Below, piece by piece: positions 46,690-57,495 of a DNA stretch of 64,000 nt. Both the position numbers and the translations under genes were made by a program. Source of the DNA: Pseudomonas fluorescens (lineage in GTDB: Bacteria > Pseudomonadota > Gammaproteobacteria > Pseudomonadales > Pseudomonadaceae); assembly GCF_900215245.1 (NCBI RefSeq), contig NZ_LT907842.1, positions 6,386,001 through 6,450,000 of the forward strand, given 5' to 3'. Under the pieces are notes generated by a model that was not told where the DNA came from, did not search any database, and saw only the letters and a list, made by a program, of their open reading frames with translations. Numbering within the stretch: the first letter of the stretch is position 1; each line of letters opens with the position of its first letter.

Positions 46690-48345
46690 ATGACCCGATT
46701 GAAACCCCTACCGCTTTTGCTATTGGCCTTCGCGGTGTTTTACCTGTTGCCCATGGGCTTGCACGGCTTGTGGATCCCGGATGAAACCCGCTACGCCCAG
46801 GTCAGTCAGGAGATGCTCCTGAGTGGCAACTGGATCTCACCGCATTTCATGGGTGTGCGCTATTTCGAAAAACCCGCCGCCGGCTATTGGCTGATCGCCC
46901 TGGGCCAGGCGGTGTTCGGCGAAAACCTGTTCGGCGTGCGCATCGCCTCGGCGTTGACCACCGGGCTGAGCGTCGTGCTGGCCTACCTCATCGCCCGCCG
47001 CGTGTGGAACGACCCACGCAAAAGCTTCGCCTGCGCCCTGCTCTACATGAGTTTCGGGCTGGTGGCCGGCCAGGCCGGGTATTCCAACCTCGATCCGCAG
47101 TTCACTTTCTGGGTCAACCTCAGCCTGGTTGCGCTGTGGTTTGCGCTGGACAGCCGCACCTCGCGTGGCCGCTTGGGCGCCTGGGCAGTGCTGGGCGTGG
47201 CGTGCGGCATGGGTTTCCTGACCAAGGGCTTTCTGGCCTGGCTGTTGCCCGTGCTGATCGCGGTGCCGTACATACTCTGGCAGCGTCGCGTGGGCGAGTT
47301 GTTGCGGTATGGCCCGTTGGCAATCGTGGTCGCGGCACTGGTCTGCGTACCGTGGGTCCTGGCCATTCACTTGCAGGAACCGGACTACTGGCGCTTCTTC
47401 TTCTGGCATGAGCACATCCGCCGCTTCGCAGCCGATAATGCACAGCACGCGCGCGCATGGTGGTTCTTCCTGCCGATCATGGTCGTGGCCTGCTTGCCAT
47501 GGGCCGGGCTGTTGCCAGCCACCCTGAGCAAAACCTGGAAAGAAAAAGCCCAGCCGCCGATCGTCTTCATCGCTCTATGGATGCTGCTGCCCCTGGCCTT
47601 CTTCAGCCTCAGCCGCGGCAAGCTGCCCACCTACATCATGCCGTGCCTGTTGCCCCTGGCGCTGCTGATGGGCCATGCGCTGACTGACCTGATCAAACAA
47701 GGCAAGACCCGCACCATCCTGATCAATGGCCTGGCTAACGCCGTGCTCGGCCTGGTGGCGATGGTGGGGTTGATCTACCTGCAAATGAGCAACCCGGTGT
47801 ACGGCAACAGTCACGCCGAGATGTTCAGCCTGTCCCTGACCTTCATCGTGCTGTTGGCCTGGATCCTGGCCAACCTGCTGCAAGCGGTTCGCCCGCTGAC
47901 CTTATGGGCGATGCCGGCGCTGGGCATTGGTTTGCTGGTCGCGTTGTTGCCGGCAGGCATGCCGGCCATGATCACCGATACCGAGATGCCGGATCAGTTC
48001 GTGCTTGAGCATCTGGATGAACTGCAACAAACCCATGCTCTGCTAAGCAACGAGCTGGGCTCGGCGTCGGCATTGTCCTGGCGTCTGCGTCGGCCGCAAG
48101 TGTCGTTTTATGACACCGAAGGCGAACTGCGCTATGGCCTGACGTATGCCGATTCGGTGCAGCGCAAGGTCGACCTGGACAGCGTCCAGACCTGGCTTGC
48201 CGAGGCGCGCCAGCAAGGTTCTGTGGGCGTGCTGATGCGGGTCAAGAGCACCAGCGAACACCGTGAAGAAGGCCAGTTACCAGCGGGGGGCAAGCGGTAT
48301 CGCAAGGGCGCCCTGTTACTGATCATCTATCCGAAGCTTCCTTAA
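46690..48345 (+). CDS. arnT: Undecaprenyl phosphate-alpha-L-Ara4N transferase (lipid A aminoarabinose transferase)
   Basis: 551-residue GT39/GT83 polytopic transferase. N-terminal [18 protein letters not shown] carries the catalytic DE motif of the first periplasmic loop. [20 protein letters not shown] and [25 protein letters not shown] are very close to P. aeruginosa ArnT (about 549 residues). It adds 4-amino-4-deoxyarabinose to lipid A at the periplasmic face, lowering sensitivity to cationic peptides. The arnBCADEF genes are not adjacent, so the donor pathway must be encoded elsewhere. Followed after 26 bases by a second GT39 gene. Confidence 0.93.
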   Translation: MTRLKPLPLLLLAFAVFYLLPMGLHGLWIPDETRYAQVSQEMLLSGNWISPHFMGVRYFEKPAAGYWLIALGQAVFGENLFGVRIASALTTGLSVVLAYLIARRVWNDPRKSFACALLYMSFGLVAGQAGYSNLDPQFTFWVNLSLVALWFALDSRTSRGRLGAWAVLGVACGMGFLTKGFLAWLLPVLIAVPYILWQRRVGELLRYGPLAIVVAALVCVPWVLAIHLQEPDYWRFFFWHEHIRRFAADNAQHARAWWFFLPIMVVACLPWAGLLPATLSKTWKEKAQPPIVFIALWMLLPLAFFSLSRGKLPTYIMPCLLPLALLMGHALTDLIKQGKTRTILINGLANAVLGLVAMVGLIYLQMSNPVYGNSHAEMFSLSLTFIVLLAWILANLLQAVRPLTLWAMPALGIGLLVALLPAGMPAMITDTEMPDQFVLEHLDELQQTHALLSNELGSASALSWRLRRPQVSFYDTEGELRYGLTYADSVQRKVDLDSVQTWLAEARQQGSVGVLMRVKSTSEHREEGQLPAGGKRYRKGALLLIIYPKLP

Positions 48346-48371
48346 CGTTACGTCTGCCGTGAGAAAAGCCC

Positions 48372-49889
48372 ATGAGCTTCTGGAAAACCGAACGCGGCGC
48401 CCTGGTGTTGCTGCTGGGCGTCTCGGCGTTACTCCTGCTGCTGGGCCTGGGCAGTCGCGACTTGTGGGGGCCGGAAACCCGCTGGGCCAACATCGCTTTG
48501 CAGATGCTGCAGAGCGGTGATTATTTCGACCCGTACCTCAAGGGCGCGCCCTATTACGACAAACCGCTGCCCTCTTACTGGCTGATCACCGCGTTTGCCA
48601 ACGTGATGGGCGGGCTCGGCCCGTGGTCACTGCGCCTGTCATCGGTCATCGGGGCCTGGCTGAGTATCTGGCTGGTCTATCTGATTGGCGAACGCTTGTT
48701 TCGCAAAGGCACCGGGCTGATTGCCGGCTGGATGCTGGCCACCACCTTCTACTTTCTGTTCTGGGCACGGGTAGCCACCGCCGATGTGCTCACCGTATGT
48801 GGTGTGCTGGCCGCTGTCTGGTGGTACTGGCGCGGGCCGGATGACACCCGGCTGGGGCGCTACACGGTATTTTTCCTGCTGCTGGCCGCGACGTCACTGC
48901 TCAAAGGTTTGATCGGCTTTGTGCTGCCGGGCCTGGTGCTGTTACCGCACCTGCTCAGCGAACACCGCTACAAGCGTCACCTCAACCTGCGGCTGTTGTT
49001 GGCCATGCTGATCGCTGCGGCGTTCTACGCGATTCCTTTTGTGCTGTCCCACTTCTATGGCGCACCGACCTACGGCGAAAGCGGCCTCGAACTGGTGTTC
49101 AAGGAAAACGTCGTACGTTTCTTCGACCCGTTTGACCACATGGGGCCGATCTACACCTACTTGATCTACCTGCCTGCCTACACCCTGCCATGGGCGCCGT
49201 GCTGGTTGCTCGGCTTGTGGCTGGCTGTGCGCCACTGGCGCCAGACGCCACCCAACGTACGCTGGCTGGTATGGGGGCTGGGCCTGCTGTTTGTGTTCTT
49301 CACCGCCAGTGGCAGCCGCCGCAGCTATTACGTGTTGCCACTGGTGCCTTTCGCGCAGTTGCTGGCCGCCTGGTGGTTGAGTGAGCGCCTGGAGAAAAAA
49401 ACCGCCAGTTGGCCACGCTGGCAAAAAGGCTTTGGGATTACCGCGGGCTTTTTAATGCTGGTGCTGGGTGTGATCTACCCCTGGACCACCGGCAATGGCG
49501 GGGTAACCCGCTTCGCCGAGGATGTACAAGCCGAGGCGGTCAAGCACGCACCGTGGAACCAATGGCAGATGGTGCTGGTGGAAGTCGACAACAAGCTGCC
49601 GATGTACCTGCAGAACGGCGGCAAACCGTTCTACTACGTCAGTGAAACCCAGGACTTCCCACGCCAGGGCGACAGCGCAGCGTTGATGGCCTGGCTGGAA
49701 CACACCAGCGGCCAGCACTTCGACCCGCAGCACACGATTATCGTCGCGCAGTATTCCAAGGAAGACCCGACGCCGTTGGCCTACCTGGGTAACGATCACA
49801 CGGTGATCACGACTCAACCCGACAATGGCGAGCGGATGTTCCAGAAGCGTTCGGGCGGCAGCGTGGCGTTTATTCCCACACCACGCTGA
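48372..49889 (+). CDS. GT39-family (ArnT-like) glycosyltransferase
   Basis: 505 residues, about 10-12 membrane segments. It has the same fold as ArnT (LGSRDLWGPETRWANIALQML with PETRW in place of PDETRY; GAPYYDKPLPSYWLITAFANV) but is clearly a distinct paralogue. The periplasmic C-terminal portion (about 385-505) is soluble. It is in an operon with arnT. It may transfer another polyprenyl-linked sugar to lipid A or envelope; the acceptor is unknown. Confidence 0.85.
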   Translation: MSFWKTERGALVLLLGVSALLLLLGLGSRDLWGPETRWANIALQMLQSGDYFDPYLKGAPYYDKPLPSYWLITAFANVMGGLGPWSLRLSSVIGAWLSIWLVYLIGERLFRKGTGLIAGWMLATTFYFLFWARVATADVLTVCGVLAAVWWYWRGPDDTRLGRYTVFFLLLAATSLLKGLIGFVLPGLVLLPHLLSEHRYKRHLNLRLLLAMLIAAAFYAIPFVLSHFYGAPTYGESGLELVFKENVVRFFDPFDHMGPIYTYLIYLPAYTLPWAPCWLLGLWLAVRHWRQTPPNVRWLVWGLGLLFVFFTASGSRRSYYVLPLVPFAQLLAAWWLSERLEKKTASWPRWQKGFGITAGFLMLVLGVIYPWTTGNGGVTRFAEDVQAEAVKHAPWNQWQMVLVEVDNKLPMYLQNGGKPFYYVSETQDFPRQGDSAALMAWLEHTSGQHFDPQHTIIVAQYSKEDPTPLAYLGNDHTVITTQPDNGERMFQKRSGGSVAFIPTPR

Positions 49890-49944
49890 CTGACACCTGG
49901 CTAGCGCGGCGAAGCCCCACGCCCGGCTCAGCCGCGTCCAGGCC

Positions 49945-52900
49945 TCAGATCCGGCGACGGCGGTTCAGTTGGGGGATCGCGGTTTGAGGCGCCTCTACGC
50001 GTGACACCTGCGCCACCGTGCACGCGGCCAACTGCGCCAGTGTCGGCTGACTGAACAGGGTTCGCGCATCCACCGCCAGCCCAGCCTTGCGCAGGCGCGC
50101 CACCAGGTTTACCGCCAGCAAGGAATGCCCGCCCAGTTCGAAGAAGTGGTCATGGCGCCCTACCCGCTCCAACTTCAAGACGTCGGCCCAGATACCCGCC
50201 ATCAACGTTTCCACTTCGCCTACCGGTGCTTCATACGCACGACTCACCACCGACTCCACGCCTGGCTCCGGCAGTGCCTTGCGGTCGAGTTTGCCGGCGG
50301 GGTTGAGGGGTAATGCGTCAAGCTGCACAAAGGCCGCCGGCACCATGTATTCGGGTAATTGCTTCAGCACATGGGCGCGCAAGGCTTCCACGCTCGGCGC
50401 TTGGCCGCGCAGGGAGAAATACGCCACCAAACGCTCATCGCGAATCAACACCGCCACCTCTCGTAACGCCGGGTGCGCCGCAAGGCGTGACTCGATTTCA
50501 CCCAGTTCCAGGCGCACGCCGCGCAACTTCACTTGAAAGTCATTGCGCCCGAGGAATTCCAGGTTGCCGTCCGGCAAGTAACGCACCAGGTCGCCGGTGC
50601 GATACAGACGGTCGCCGACCACGAACGGGCTGTCGATAAAACGCTCGGCAGTCATCTGGGCCAACCCCAGGTAGCCGCGAGCCACGCCGCCCCCGCCAAT
50701 ATGCAATTGGCCGCTGACGCCCATTGGCACCGGAGCATCGTTGTCATCCAGCACATACAGACGGGTGTTGCTGATCGCCCGCCCGATCGGCAGTTGCCGG
50801 GTGGGCACCGGCGCACCGGGCTCCAGGGTCCAGGCGCTGCTGTCCACCGTTGCTTCGGTGGGGCCATAGACGTTGTGCAATCGCACGTTGGGCAAGCGCG
50901 CCTGTACGCCACGGGCCAAGGCTTCGGAGAGTTCACCGCCGCCGCACAAAACGTCAGTGAGGCTGGTGCAGAGCGCCGACTGCTCCAGTTCGAGGAACTG
51001 CTGCAACATCGCGGGCACAAACTTAATCACGCTGATGTGCTGCTCACGAATCACCTGTGCCAGGTAGGCCGGGTCGCGATGACCATCAGACCTCGCCAGT
51101 ACCAGGCGCATGCCGTTGGTCAACGGCCAGAACAGCTCCCACACCGAGCCATCGAAGCTGAACGGCGCCCTTTGCAGCAACGCGCCGCCCTCGGCGTTCG
51201 GGCACAGCCGGGAAGCCCACTGCATCAGGTTGCCCAGGCCGCGATGCTCGACCATCACCCCCTTGGGTGTACCTGTGGAGCCGGAGGTGTACATCACATA
51301 GGCGAGGTTGGCGACGGTCAAGCCTGGCACCAATGGGTTACCGGTCGGCGCCTGGCTCCAGGCACAGCGGTCGAAGTCGAGCACCGGGATCGACACGTCG
51401 CCTGGCAGATCGCGGGTAGCCGCCTGCACCAGCAATGCCACGGGGCGACTGTCTTCAAGCATGTAAAGCAGGCGCTCGCGGGGGTAGCCCGGGTCCAGTG
51501 GCACATAGGCCCCGCCCGCCTTGAGGATCGCCAGCAACCCTACCACCAGATCCAGGCCGCGCTCGACACACAGCGCTACCCGCGAATCGGGCTGCACGCC
51601 ACGCTCGCGCAGGTGGAAGGCCAACTGATTGGCGCGTTCGTTGAGCTCGCGATAAGTCAGTTGCCGCGTGCCGGCCTGCACAGCGATGGCATGTGGAATC
51701 TGCCGCGCATGCGCTTCGAACAATGCGTGTACGGTGAGGTTGTCGGGGTAGTCGGTTTCGGTCGCGTTGAAGTCCACCAATAGCCTGCGTAACTCACTGC
51801 CAGGTATCACCGGCACCTCGCGCAAGGGCGCTTTCGGCGTGTGTTCAAGCGCGTCCACGAGCCCGTTGAGCACAGTATCGAGATAACCCCAGAGGCGTTC
51901 GGCGCCGACCTTGCGCGGCGCCATGACCTTGAGGTCAAAGCCGCTTGCACCATCAATCACCGTGACCATCAGCGGGTAACTGAGGATAGCTTCACTGCTG
52001 AGCAACGCGACGCCCGGCACTAGCTTGAAATCCCTGTCGGCGCTGGCGTGTCGGTAGTTGAGCAAGCTGTTGAACAGCGGTGACGCGCTGCTGCAACGCT
52101 GGGCAAGCGCCAGAGACGCCTGTTCATGCGCGAGCAAGGCGCTCAGCTGCGTGTGAGTGTCGCTCAGCGCGTCGACCACGCTTTGCCCGGCCAGGCGCAG
52201 GCGTAACGGTAAGGTGTTGATGAACATGCCCAGGGCACGGTCGGCGCCTTCGCCCGCCTGCAAACGGCCGAGCAGCACAGTACCGAACACCACGTCGTCA
52301 CGCCCTGACACCTGTTTGAGTACCTGAGCCCAACCCAAATGAAACAGGCTCGCGGCGCTCACCCCAAGGGCACGCGCCTGGCCGCGCAGGCGTTGGCTGA
52401 GGGCGTCGTTTATCGGGCATTCAAAGGCTTCGATCTCAGCCCGATCAACCTGGTGTTCCTGCATAGCGAAGGCCAGGGTCGGCTCGTCGACAGTCGCCAA
52501 TTGCTCGCGAAAGAACGCCTCGTGAGCGGCCTGTCGCGCCGCGCAGCGGCTCTGCGCCACCACATTGCGATACGGCACCGACGCCGCAAGCTGCGCCTGT
52601 TGACCCAGCATGTGCGCGCGAATTTCGTCCGCCAGCACCGTCATCGACGTGGCGTCATTGACCAGGTGGTGGAAGCGCAACCTGGCGAGCCAGCGCTGGT
52701 GGTGCGTGTCTTCGGCATAATCCAGCGCCATCAGCGGGGCTTGGCGCAAGTCCAGCGGCGCATGCTCTTCACTGAGCGGCCCAATCGGCAATCGGGCGTC
52801 GCGCCACACCACTTGCATCGGCTGTTCAAGGGCGTCCCACACCAGGCTGGTGCGCAGGATATCGTGGCGGTTGATCACCTGCTGCAAGGCCTGGGCAAAC

Positions 52901-55900
52901 GCGTCCAATTGCTCGCGGCGCGCAAAGCTGAACATCGCATGTTGCTGGTAGGGGTCGCGCTCGTCAGTGATGTGGTGGTAAAGCAACCCTTCCTGCAAGG
53001 GCGCCAACGGGTAGATTTCCTGCACGTTGGCGGCGCCACCGGGGATGCCGGCGACGATGCACTCAAGGCTGGGCGCGTCGAGATCGGCGAGTGCGAGCAT
53101 ATCGACCGTGATCTGGGTACAACCCGGCGGAATCCGATTGGCAGGCACGTGCACATCGCTGCCACCGGTGACCGCTGCCAGCGCGGCGAGCGTCGGCTGG
53201 CCGAACAGCACCTGCACGTCGGCATGCAAGCCTGCCTGACGCATGCGCTGTACCAGTTGCACCGCCAACAGCGAGTGCCCGCCCAGCTCGAAGAAATGGT
53301 CATGCCGCCCGATCGGCTGCACCTGCAGCAGCTCGGCCCAGATCTGCGCCAGTCGGGTTTCCACGCCCTCGCGCGGCGCCTCGAACAAGCGCGTGACAAA
53401 CGCCGCCTGCGTGGGTGCTGGCAGGGCCTTGCGGTCGAGTTTGCCGTTGGCGGTCAGGGGTAGCACCTCCAGCTTCACGTACGCGGCCGGCAGCATGTAA
53501 TCCGGTAGCGTCGCTTGCAGATGGGCGCGCAGCCCTTCGATGTCGACGCTGTACTGCGCAATGAACCAGGCCAACAGTTGACCTTCACGATACTGCACCA
53601 CCGCTTCCTTGACGGCAGGATGGCTGGCCAGTGCGGCCTCGATTTCTCCCAACTCAATACGCACGCCGCGAATTTTCACCTGGTCATCATTACGGCCCAG
53701 GTATTCGAGAGTGCCATCGGGCATCCAGCGCGCCAGGTCACCGGTGCGGTACATCCGGCCTGGGTTGAAAGGGTCGTGCACAAAGCGCTCGGCACTCAGT
53801 TCCGGGCGGTTCAGATAACCACGCGCCACGCCCTTACCGCCGACGTACAACTCCCCCGCCACACCGATGGGCACCGGCCGTTGCTGTTCATCCAGTAAAT
53901 ACACCGTGGCATTGGCGACCGGCGCGCCGATATGCAGCGGTCGGCCGACCTCGACACGCCCGGACGTGGCGACCACGGTGGCTTCGGTGGGGCCGTAGTT
54001 ATTGATCACATCAAAGGTCTGCGCCCGGCTGAACGTACGCAAGCGGTCGCCGCCGATCAGCAAGGTGCGCAGGGTCGGATGCTCCAGGCGCTGGCTGAAG
54101 GCGTACTCGGCCACCGGTGTCGGCAGAAAGCACACGTCCAGCGGCTGCGCACGCCACCAATCGAGCAGCGCGTCAATGTCTTCGCCGCCGTCGTGAGCTG
54201 GCGGCAGGTGCAGCGTGGCCCCCACGCACAGTGCTGGCCAGACTTCCCAGGCCATCGCATCAAAGCCGAACCCGGCCACGCTGGCGGTGTGGCTGCCCGC
54301 GTGCAGGTTGAACGCCCGGCAGTGCCAGTCCACCAGGTTCGATACGCAGTGGTGCTCGACCATCACACCTTTGGGCAACCCCGTAGAGCCCGAGGTGTAG
54401 ATCACATAGGCAAGGTTTGACGGTGTGACCACCACACGCGGGCTGTCACTGAGGGCGCCGGTTTGCTGGTCCAGCCGGATCACCGGCACGTCCAGCATGG
54501 GCAAGCGCGGCAGCAGGTCATGCTGGGTCAGCACCGCCACCGGTGAGCTGTCGTGCAGCAGGTAGTTCAGGCGTTCGGCGGGATGGGCCGGATCCACCGG
54601 CACATAACAGGCGCCGGACTTGAGGATGGCCAGCAGCCCGACCAAAGTGTCCAGCCCGCGTCGGGCCACAATCACCACGCGATCATCCGGCTGTACGCCG
54701 TGTTCCAGCAGTTGATGCGCCAGGGCATTGGCCTGCTGATCGAGTTGGGCATAGGTCAGTTGCTGCCCCTGGTACACCGCCGCGATCGCGTCGGGTGCGC
54801 GCAAGGCCTGCGCTTCAATGCGCCAGTGCAGGGTTTGCGGTGTGGCATTGGGCTGCGCAGTGGCATTCCACTGCTGCAACTGGGCCTGTTCTTCGGGCGT
54901 CACCAGGCAAAACTCGGCGACCGTCAACGCCGTGTTCTGCAACCCCTGTTCCAGCAGACTCGTGAAGCGCTGCGCCAACGCCTGTACCTCGTCGTGCGTG
55001 AAATACGCCTCGTTGTATACGCAATGCAGGCACGCGGTGTCCTGGTAACGGTTGCTGCGCAGGTGGATGGCAATCGGCAATGCTTCATGGTGGTTGGACA
55101 CCTTGATCGCACGGGCCTGGACCTGGCCGTAACGCAGGTCATGGTCGTCTTGTTCGAAGGACACCGACAGGTCAAACAGCTGGCCGCGATCGGCTCTGCG
55201 CAGGCCCAGCTCACGGTTCATTTCGCTCAAGGGGAAACGCTGGTGGCGAAAGTCCTGCTTGAGTTGATCACGCACGCCACGCACGAGTGCGCTGAAAGGC
55301 AGTTGCTGAGCAAACTGAAACCGCACCGCGCTGACTTGGGTAAACAACCCGACGGTGGAGCGAAAACGCGCGTTGGAACGGTTAAGAATCGGCAACCCCA
55401 CCACCCACTCATCGCGCTGGCTGGTGCGGGTGAAATACACGTACAGCGCGGCCAGCAGCACATGGAATGCCGAGGCCTGGTAACGGTTGGCCACTTGCTC
55501 CATGCGGTTGAGCAGTGCCACCGGGAACGGTTCTACCAGGGTGTTGCTCGGCGCCTGGGCAGTGTGCCGAGGTGTCAACAATGGCTCCGGCAATACCTGG
55601 TATTTGTCCAGCCAGTAAGCCCGGTCGCGGGCATAACGGGCGGATTGGAGGTAGCGCTGGTCGGTGTCGATAAAGTCGATATAGGACGGCGCATGCGGCT
55701 CCGGTGCGCGCCCCTGATTGAGGTCGGTGTAGAGGCGAGCCAGGGATTGCAGCATTTGGCCGAAGCCCCAGCCATCGAGGATCAGGTGATGAGCCTGGGT
55801 GCCAAGGCGGTAATGATCGTCGTCGAGCTTGACCAGGAAAAAGCGAAACAGCGGTTCACCGGCCATGGCATAAGGCCGCGCCATTTGCGCTTGCATCAAG

Positions 55901-56214
55901 GCCTGGGCGGCGGCCTGCGGATCGGGCAACGCGCAGAAATCATGCTGCGGCACCTGCACCTTCAACGCGGCGGCGAAGGTTTGCCGGGGCAAGCCGTGCG
56001 CTTCGCTGTGCAGTTGAGTGCGCAACGCATCGTGCTTGGCCACCAGCAGCTCGATGGCGCGCTGGATCAGCTCCGGCACGATTGGGCCGGCGAAGTCGAC
56101 ATACCCACCAATGTTGTACAGCGGCGAGTTGCCCACCCGCAGTTGATCGAGCCAGATGTCCTGTTGGGCGGCAGTCAGGGGGAAGCTGGGCGGCAGACTG
56201 GTGGAATGCTTCAT
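49945..56214 (-). CDS. Two-module lipopeptide synthetase (ViscA/MassA-like NRPS, C-A-T-C-A-T)
   Basis: 2089 residues. C1 about 10-445 with HHLILDG (142-148), starter-type because it opens the line and no loading module precedes it. A1 about 465-935 ([11 protein letters not shown] at 606). T1 with phosphopantetheine Ser981 in [10 protein letters not shown]2 about 1064-1475 with HHLVND (1182-1187). A2 about 1495-1985. T2 Ser2031. No epimerase and no thioesterase. Aligning to GrsA, the A1 pocket reads DAWFLGNVVK, a leucine code. A2 reads D-G-W-K-L-G-V-V-D-K, compatible with an acidic residue. Start ATG follows GAAGGATC. With divergent luxR and an OM exporter gene, this matches the detached first locus of viscosin/massetolide-type lipopeptides (fatty acid-Leu-Glu...). 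ArnT-family genes, not viscBC, lie downstream. Confidence 0.9.
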   Translation of the reverse strand: MKHSTSLPPSFPLTAAQQDIWLDQLRVGNSPLYNIGGYVDFAGPIVPELIQRAIELLVAKHDALRTQLHSEAHGLPRQTFAAALKVQVPQHDFCALPDPQAAAQALMQAQMARPYAMAGEPLFRFFLVKLDDDHYRLGTQAHHLILDGWGFGQMLQSLARLYTDLNQGRAPEPHAPSYIDFIDTDQRYLQSARYARDRAYWLDKYQVLPEPLLTPRHTAQAPSNTLVEPFPVALLNRMEQVANRYQASAFHVLLAALYVYFTRTSQRDEWVVGLPILNRSNARFRSTVGLFTQVSAVRFQFAQQLPFSALVRGVRDQLKQDFRHQRFPLSEMNRELGLRRADRGQLFDLSVSFEQDDHDLRYGQVQARAIKVSNHHEALPIAIHLRSNRYQDTACLHCVYNEAYFTHDEVQALAQRFTSLLEQGLQNTALTVAEFCLVTPEEQAQLQQWNATAQPNATPQTLHWRIEAQALRAPDAIAAVYQGQQLTYAQLDQQANALAHQLLEHGVQPDDRVVIVARRGLDTLVGLLAILKSGACYVPVDPAHPAERLNYLLHDSSPVAVLTQHDLLPRLPMLDVPVIRLDQQTGALSDSPRVVVTPSNLAYVIYTSGSTGLPKGVMVEHHCVSNLVDWHCRAFNLHAGSHTASVAGFGFDAMAWEVWPALCVGATLHLPPAHDGGEDIDALLDWWRAQPLDVCFLPTPVAEYAFSQRLEHPTLRTLLIGGDRLRTFSRAQTFDVINNYGPTEATVVATSGRVEVGRPLHIGAPVANATVYLLDEQQRPVPIGVAGELYVGGKGVARGYLNRPELSAERFVHDPFNPGRMYRTGDLARWMPDGTLEYLGRNDDQVKIRGVRIELGEIEAALASHPAVKEAVVQYREGQLLAWFIAQYSVDIEGLRAHLQATLPDYMLPAAYVKLEVLPLTANGKLDRKALPAPTQAAFVTRLFEAPREGVETRLAQIWAELLQVQPIGRHDHFFELGGHSLLAVQLVQRMRQAGLHADVQVLFGQPTLAALAAVTGGSDVHVPANRIPPGCTQITVDMLALADLDAPSLECIVAGIPGGAANVQEIYPLAPLQEGLLYHHITDERDPYQQHAMFSFARREQLDAFAQALQQVINRHDILRTSLVWDALEQPMQVVWRDARLPIGPLSEEHAPLDLRQAPLMALDYAEDTHHQRWLARLRFHHLVNDATSMTVLADEIRAHMLGQQAQLAASVPYRNVVAQSRCAARQAAHEAFFREQLATVDEPTLAFAMQEHQVDRAEIEAFECPINDALSQRLRGQARALGVSAASLFHLGWAQVLKQVSGRDDVVFGTVLLGRLQAGEGADRALGMFINTLPLRLRLAGQSVVDALSDTHTQLSALLAHEQASLALAQRCSSASPLFNSLLNYRHASADRDFKLVPGVALLSSEAILSYPLMVTVIDGASGFDLKVMAPRKVGAERLWGYLDTVLNGLVDALEHTPKAPLREVPVIPGSELRRLLVDFNATETDYPDNLTVHALFEAHARQIPHAIAVQAGTRQLTYRELNERANQLAFHLRERGVQPDSRVALCVERGLDLVVGLLAILKAGGAYVPLDPGYPRERLLYMLEDSRPVALLVQAATRDLPGDVSIPVLDFDRCAWSQAPTGNPLVPGLTVANLAYVMYTSGSTGTPKGVMVEHRGLGNLMQWASRLCPNAEGGALLQRAPFSFDGSVWELFWPLTNGMRLVLARSDGHRDPAYLAQVIREQHISVIKFVPAMLQQFLELEQSALCTSLTDVLCGGGELSEALARGVQARLPNVRLHNVYGPTEATVDSSAWTLEPGAPVPTRQLPIGRAISNTRLYVLDDNDAPVPMGVSGQLHIGGGGVARGYLGLAQMTAERFIDSPFVVGDRLYRTGDLVRYLPDGNLEFLGRNDFQVKLRGVRLELGEIESRLAAHPALREVAVLIRDERLVAYFSLRGQAPSVEALRAHVLKQLPEYMVPAAFVQLDALPLNPAGKLDRKALPEPGVESVVSRAYEAPVGEVETLMAGIWADVLKLERVGRHDHFFELGGHSLLAVNLVARLRKAGLAVDARTLFSQPTLAQLAACTVAQVSRVEAPQTAIPQLNRRRRI

Positions 56215-56694
56215 AAGATCCTTCTCATGGGGTCAGGCACTGGCCGCGCAGGGGCCCATTACGCCGAAATTGCCGGATTTGAGCATGGGGGTCAGGACCT
56301 GTCTGTCACCCTAAACCCGGACATCCGAGGCGACAGCAGCGGGCTTGGCTGATGGTTCACTGCTGGAACGATTAAAGCCTTGTAGGAAATTGGCTATATG
56401 TGACCGCTGCGGTTTTCTCCAGCGTATTTAGCTGAATTAATTTCTCTTTAAATATCATTGAGTTAAACAATCCTAAAATTCGTTCATGGCTTTTCGTGGG
56501 CGGAATCCACCGTCAGAAGTGTCGAATTAATGACGTGGATTTTATGGCAGGTTGTGTCCCTCGTTTCCGCTACATACGTAGGATAAATCGCTATGGCTAA
56601 ATGAAATCTCGAACGCCGAGTTACGTTCAAGAAGTACGGATCGCCCCACACAGACCCAGGGCGTCCGTTGACGGTTTTCGACATCAAGGATGAG
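56215..56694. other. 480-base gene-free divergent promoter region between NRPS and luxR
   Basis: AT-rich for this genome, especially 56390-56480, and it separates the divergent NRPS and luxR genes. It should contain both promoters, but no convincing -35/-10 pair was found. A short palindrome CTACATACGTAG lies at 56568-56579. The right end carries the Rsm-type motif. Open frames here (for example minus-strand 56484-56729) have no credible start or protein features. Confidence 0.55.
56684..56693 (+). promoter_or_regulatory. RsmA/RsmE binding motif overlapping the luxR ribosome binding site
   Basis: TCAAGGATGA matches every position of the Gac/Rsm consensus (A/U)CANGGANG(U/A). Its GGA is also the Shine-Dalgarno core one to five bases before the ATG at 56695. 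RsmA/E bound here would block translation of the LuxR regulator and so of the lipopeptide genes. Confidence 0.75.
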
Positions 56695-57495
56695 ATGGCT
56701 ATGAGTCTGACCCGCAGTATCGGTGACACGCAGAGCCCGCATTTCTATGCAGAAATGGGCGAGTTGATTTCAAACAGCGGCCAGGAAACCTTCGCCGCCA
56801 ACATGCTGCAGCTGGTGGATAAATGGGTACCGATGCACTTGGTCGACCTGAGTGAATGGACCCTGGACGAACTGCGCGACAGCGTGCTGGATATCAAGCT
56901 GCTCGGCAGCGCCGGGCTGCAAAAGGACGTGTCTGCGCCGCAGACCGTGCATGCACTGAATGATCATCCGCTGTTGCGGGAAATGCTGCGCATGCAAGAC
57001 CCGCTGCTGATCCAGATGAAAGCCAATGCCAACAGCGCGCACCCGCGTGGCAGTTCGCACCAGTGCAATCTGGTATCGCGTCAGGGCAACCGGCGCTGTG
57101 TGATTTCGTTCTATCGCTCGCCCACCCAGCCAGCCTTTTCCCTGGCGCAGTTGTCGTTTCTCAAATGCTTGTCGGACACCTTGTTGCCCTTGATGGAGCG
57201 GCATGCACACCTGCTGCGTCTGGTGCCGCACGCCGAGTCCGAGCCGGCCCAGAATCTGCTCGAGCAATCGCAGTTGCAGCGCGAGTTCTACACGCGTTTG
57301 TCCCTCAGCGATATCACCCTGTCGGCGCGCGAGCAGGAAGTTTGCCTGGGCCTGTTGACCGGCGGCACCGTGCCGCAGATAGCCGAAAAACTCAGCGTAA
57401 AAAACAGCTCGATCGAAACCTACCTCAAGCGCGCCGCCGCCAAGTTGGGCGTGAGTGGGCGGCATGGTTTGGCCAAATGGATGGTTGGCGCCTGA
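56695..57495 (+). CDS. LuxR-family regulator of the lipopeptide locus (ViscAR/MassAR-like)
   Basis: 266 residues from the ATG at 56695 (a second ATG at 56701 is possible; the TTG at 56668 is rejected). The N-terminal about 190 residues form an unassigned regulatory domain. The C-terminus is a LuxR HTH (about 200-262; [40 protein letters not shown]). It lacks an autoinducer-domain signature, as in the non-quorum LuxR proteins that flank Pseudomonas lipopeptide clusters. Divergent from the NRPS and overlapping the exporter gene start by one base (TGATG). Confidence 0.9.
   Translation: MAMSLTRSIGDTQSPHFYAEMGELISNSGQETFAANMLQLVDKWVPMHLVDLSEWTLDELRDSVLDIKLLGSAGLQKDVSAPQTVHALNDHPLLREMLRMQDPLLIQMKANANSAHPRGSSHQCNLVSRQGNRRCVISFYRSPTQPAFSLAQLSFLKCLSDTLLPLMERHAHLLRLVPHAESEPAQNLLEQSQLQREFYTRLSLSDITLSAREQEVCLGLLTGGTVPQIAEKLSVKNSSIETYLKRAAAKLGVSGRHGLAKWMVGA

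Noticed and set aside
49945..56214. NRPS as a pyoverdine synthetase, given pvdA in the same window
   Set aside because: Module count, the Leu code, missing PvdS box, and the flanking luxR/OprM genes fit a lipopeptide starter synthetase instead. pvdA is 36 kb away.
54553..56352. 599-codon plus-strand open frame over the NRPS start
   Set aside because: Antisense to well-defined C1/A1 domains; compositional shadow.
56484..56729. 81-codon minus-strand ORF between NRPS and luxR
   Set aside because: Overlaps the luxR start antisense, has no ribosome site or conserved features; the region is regulatory.
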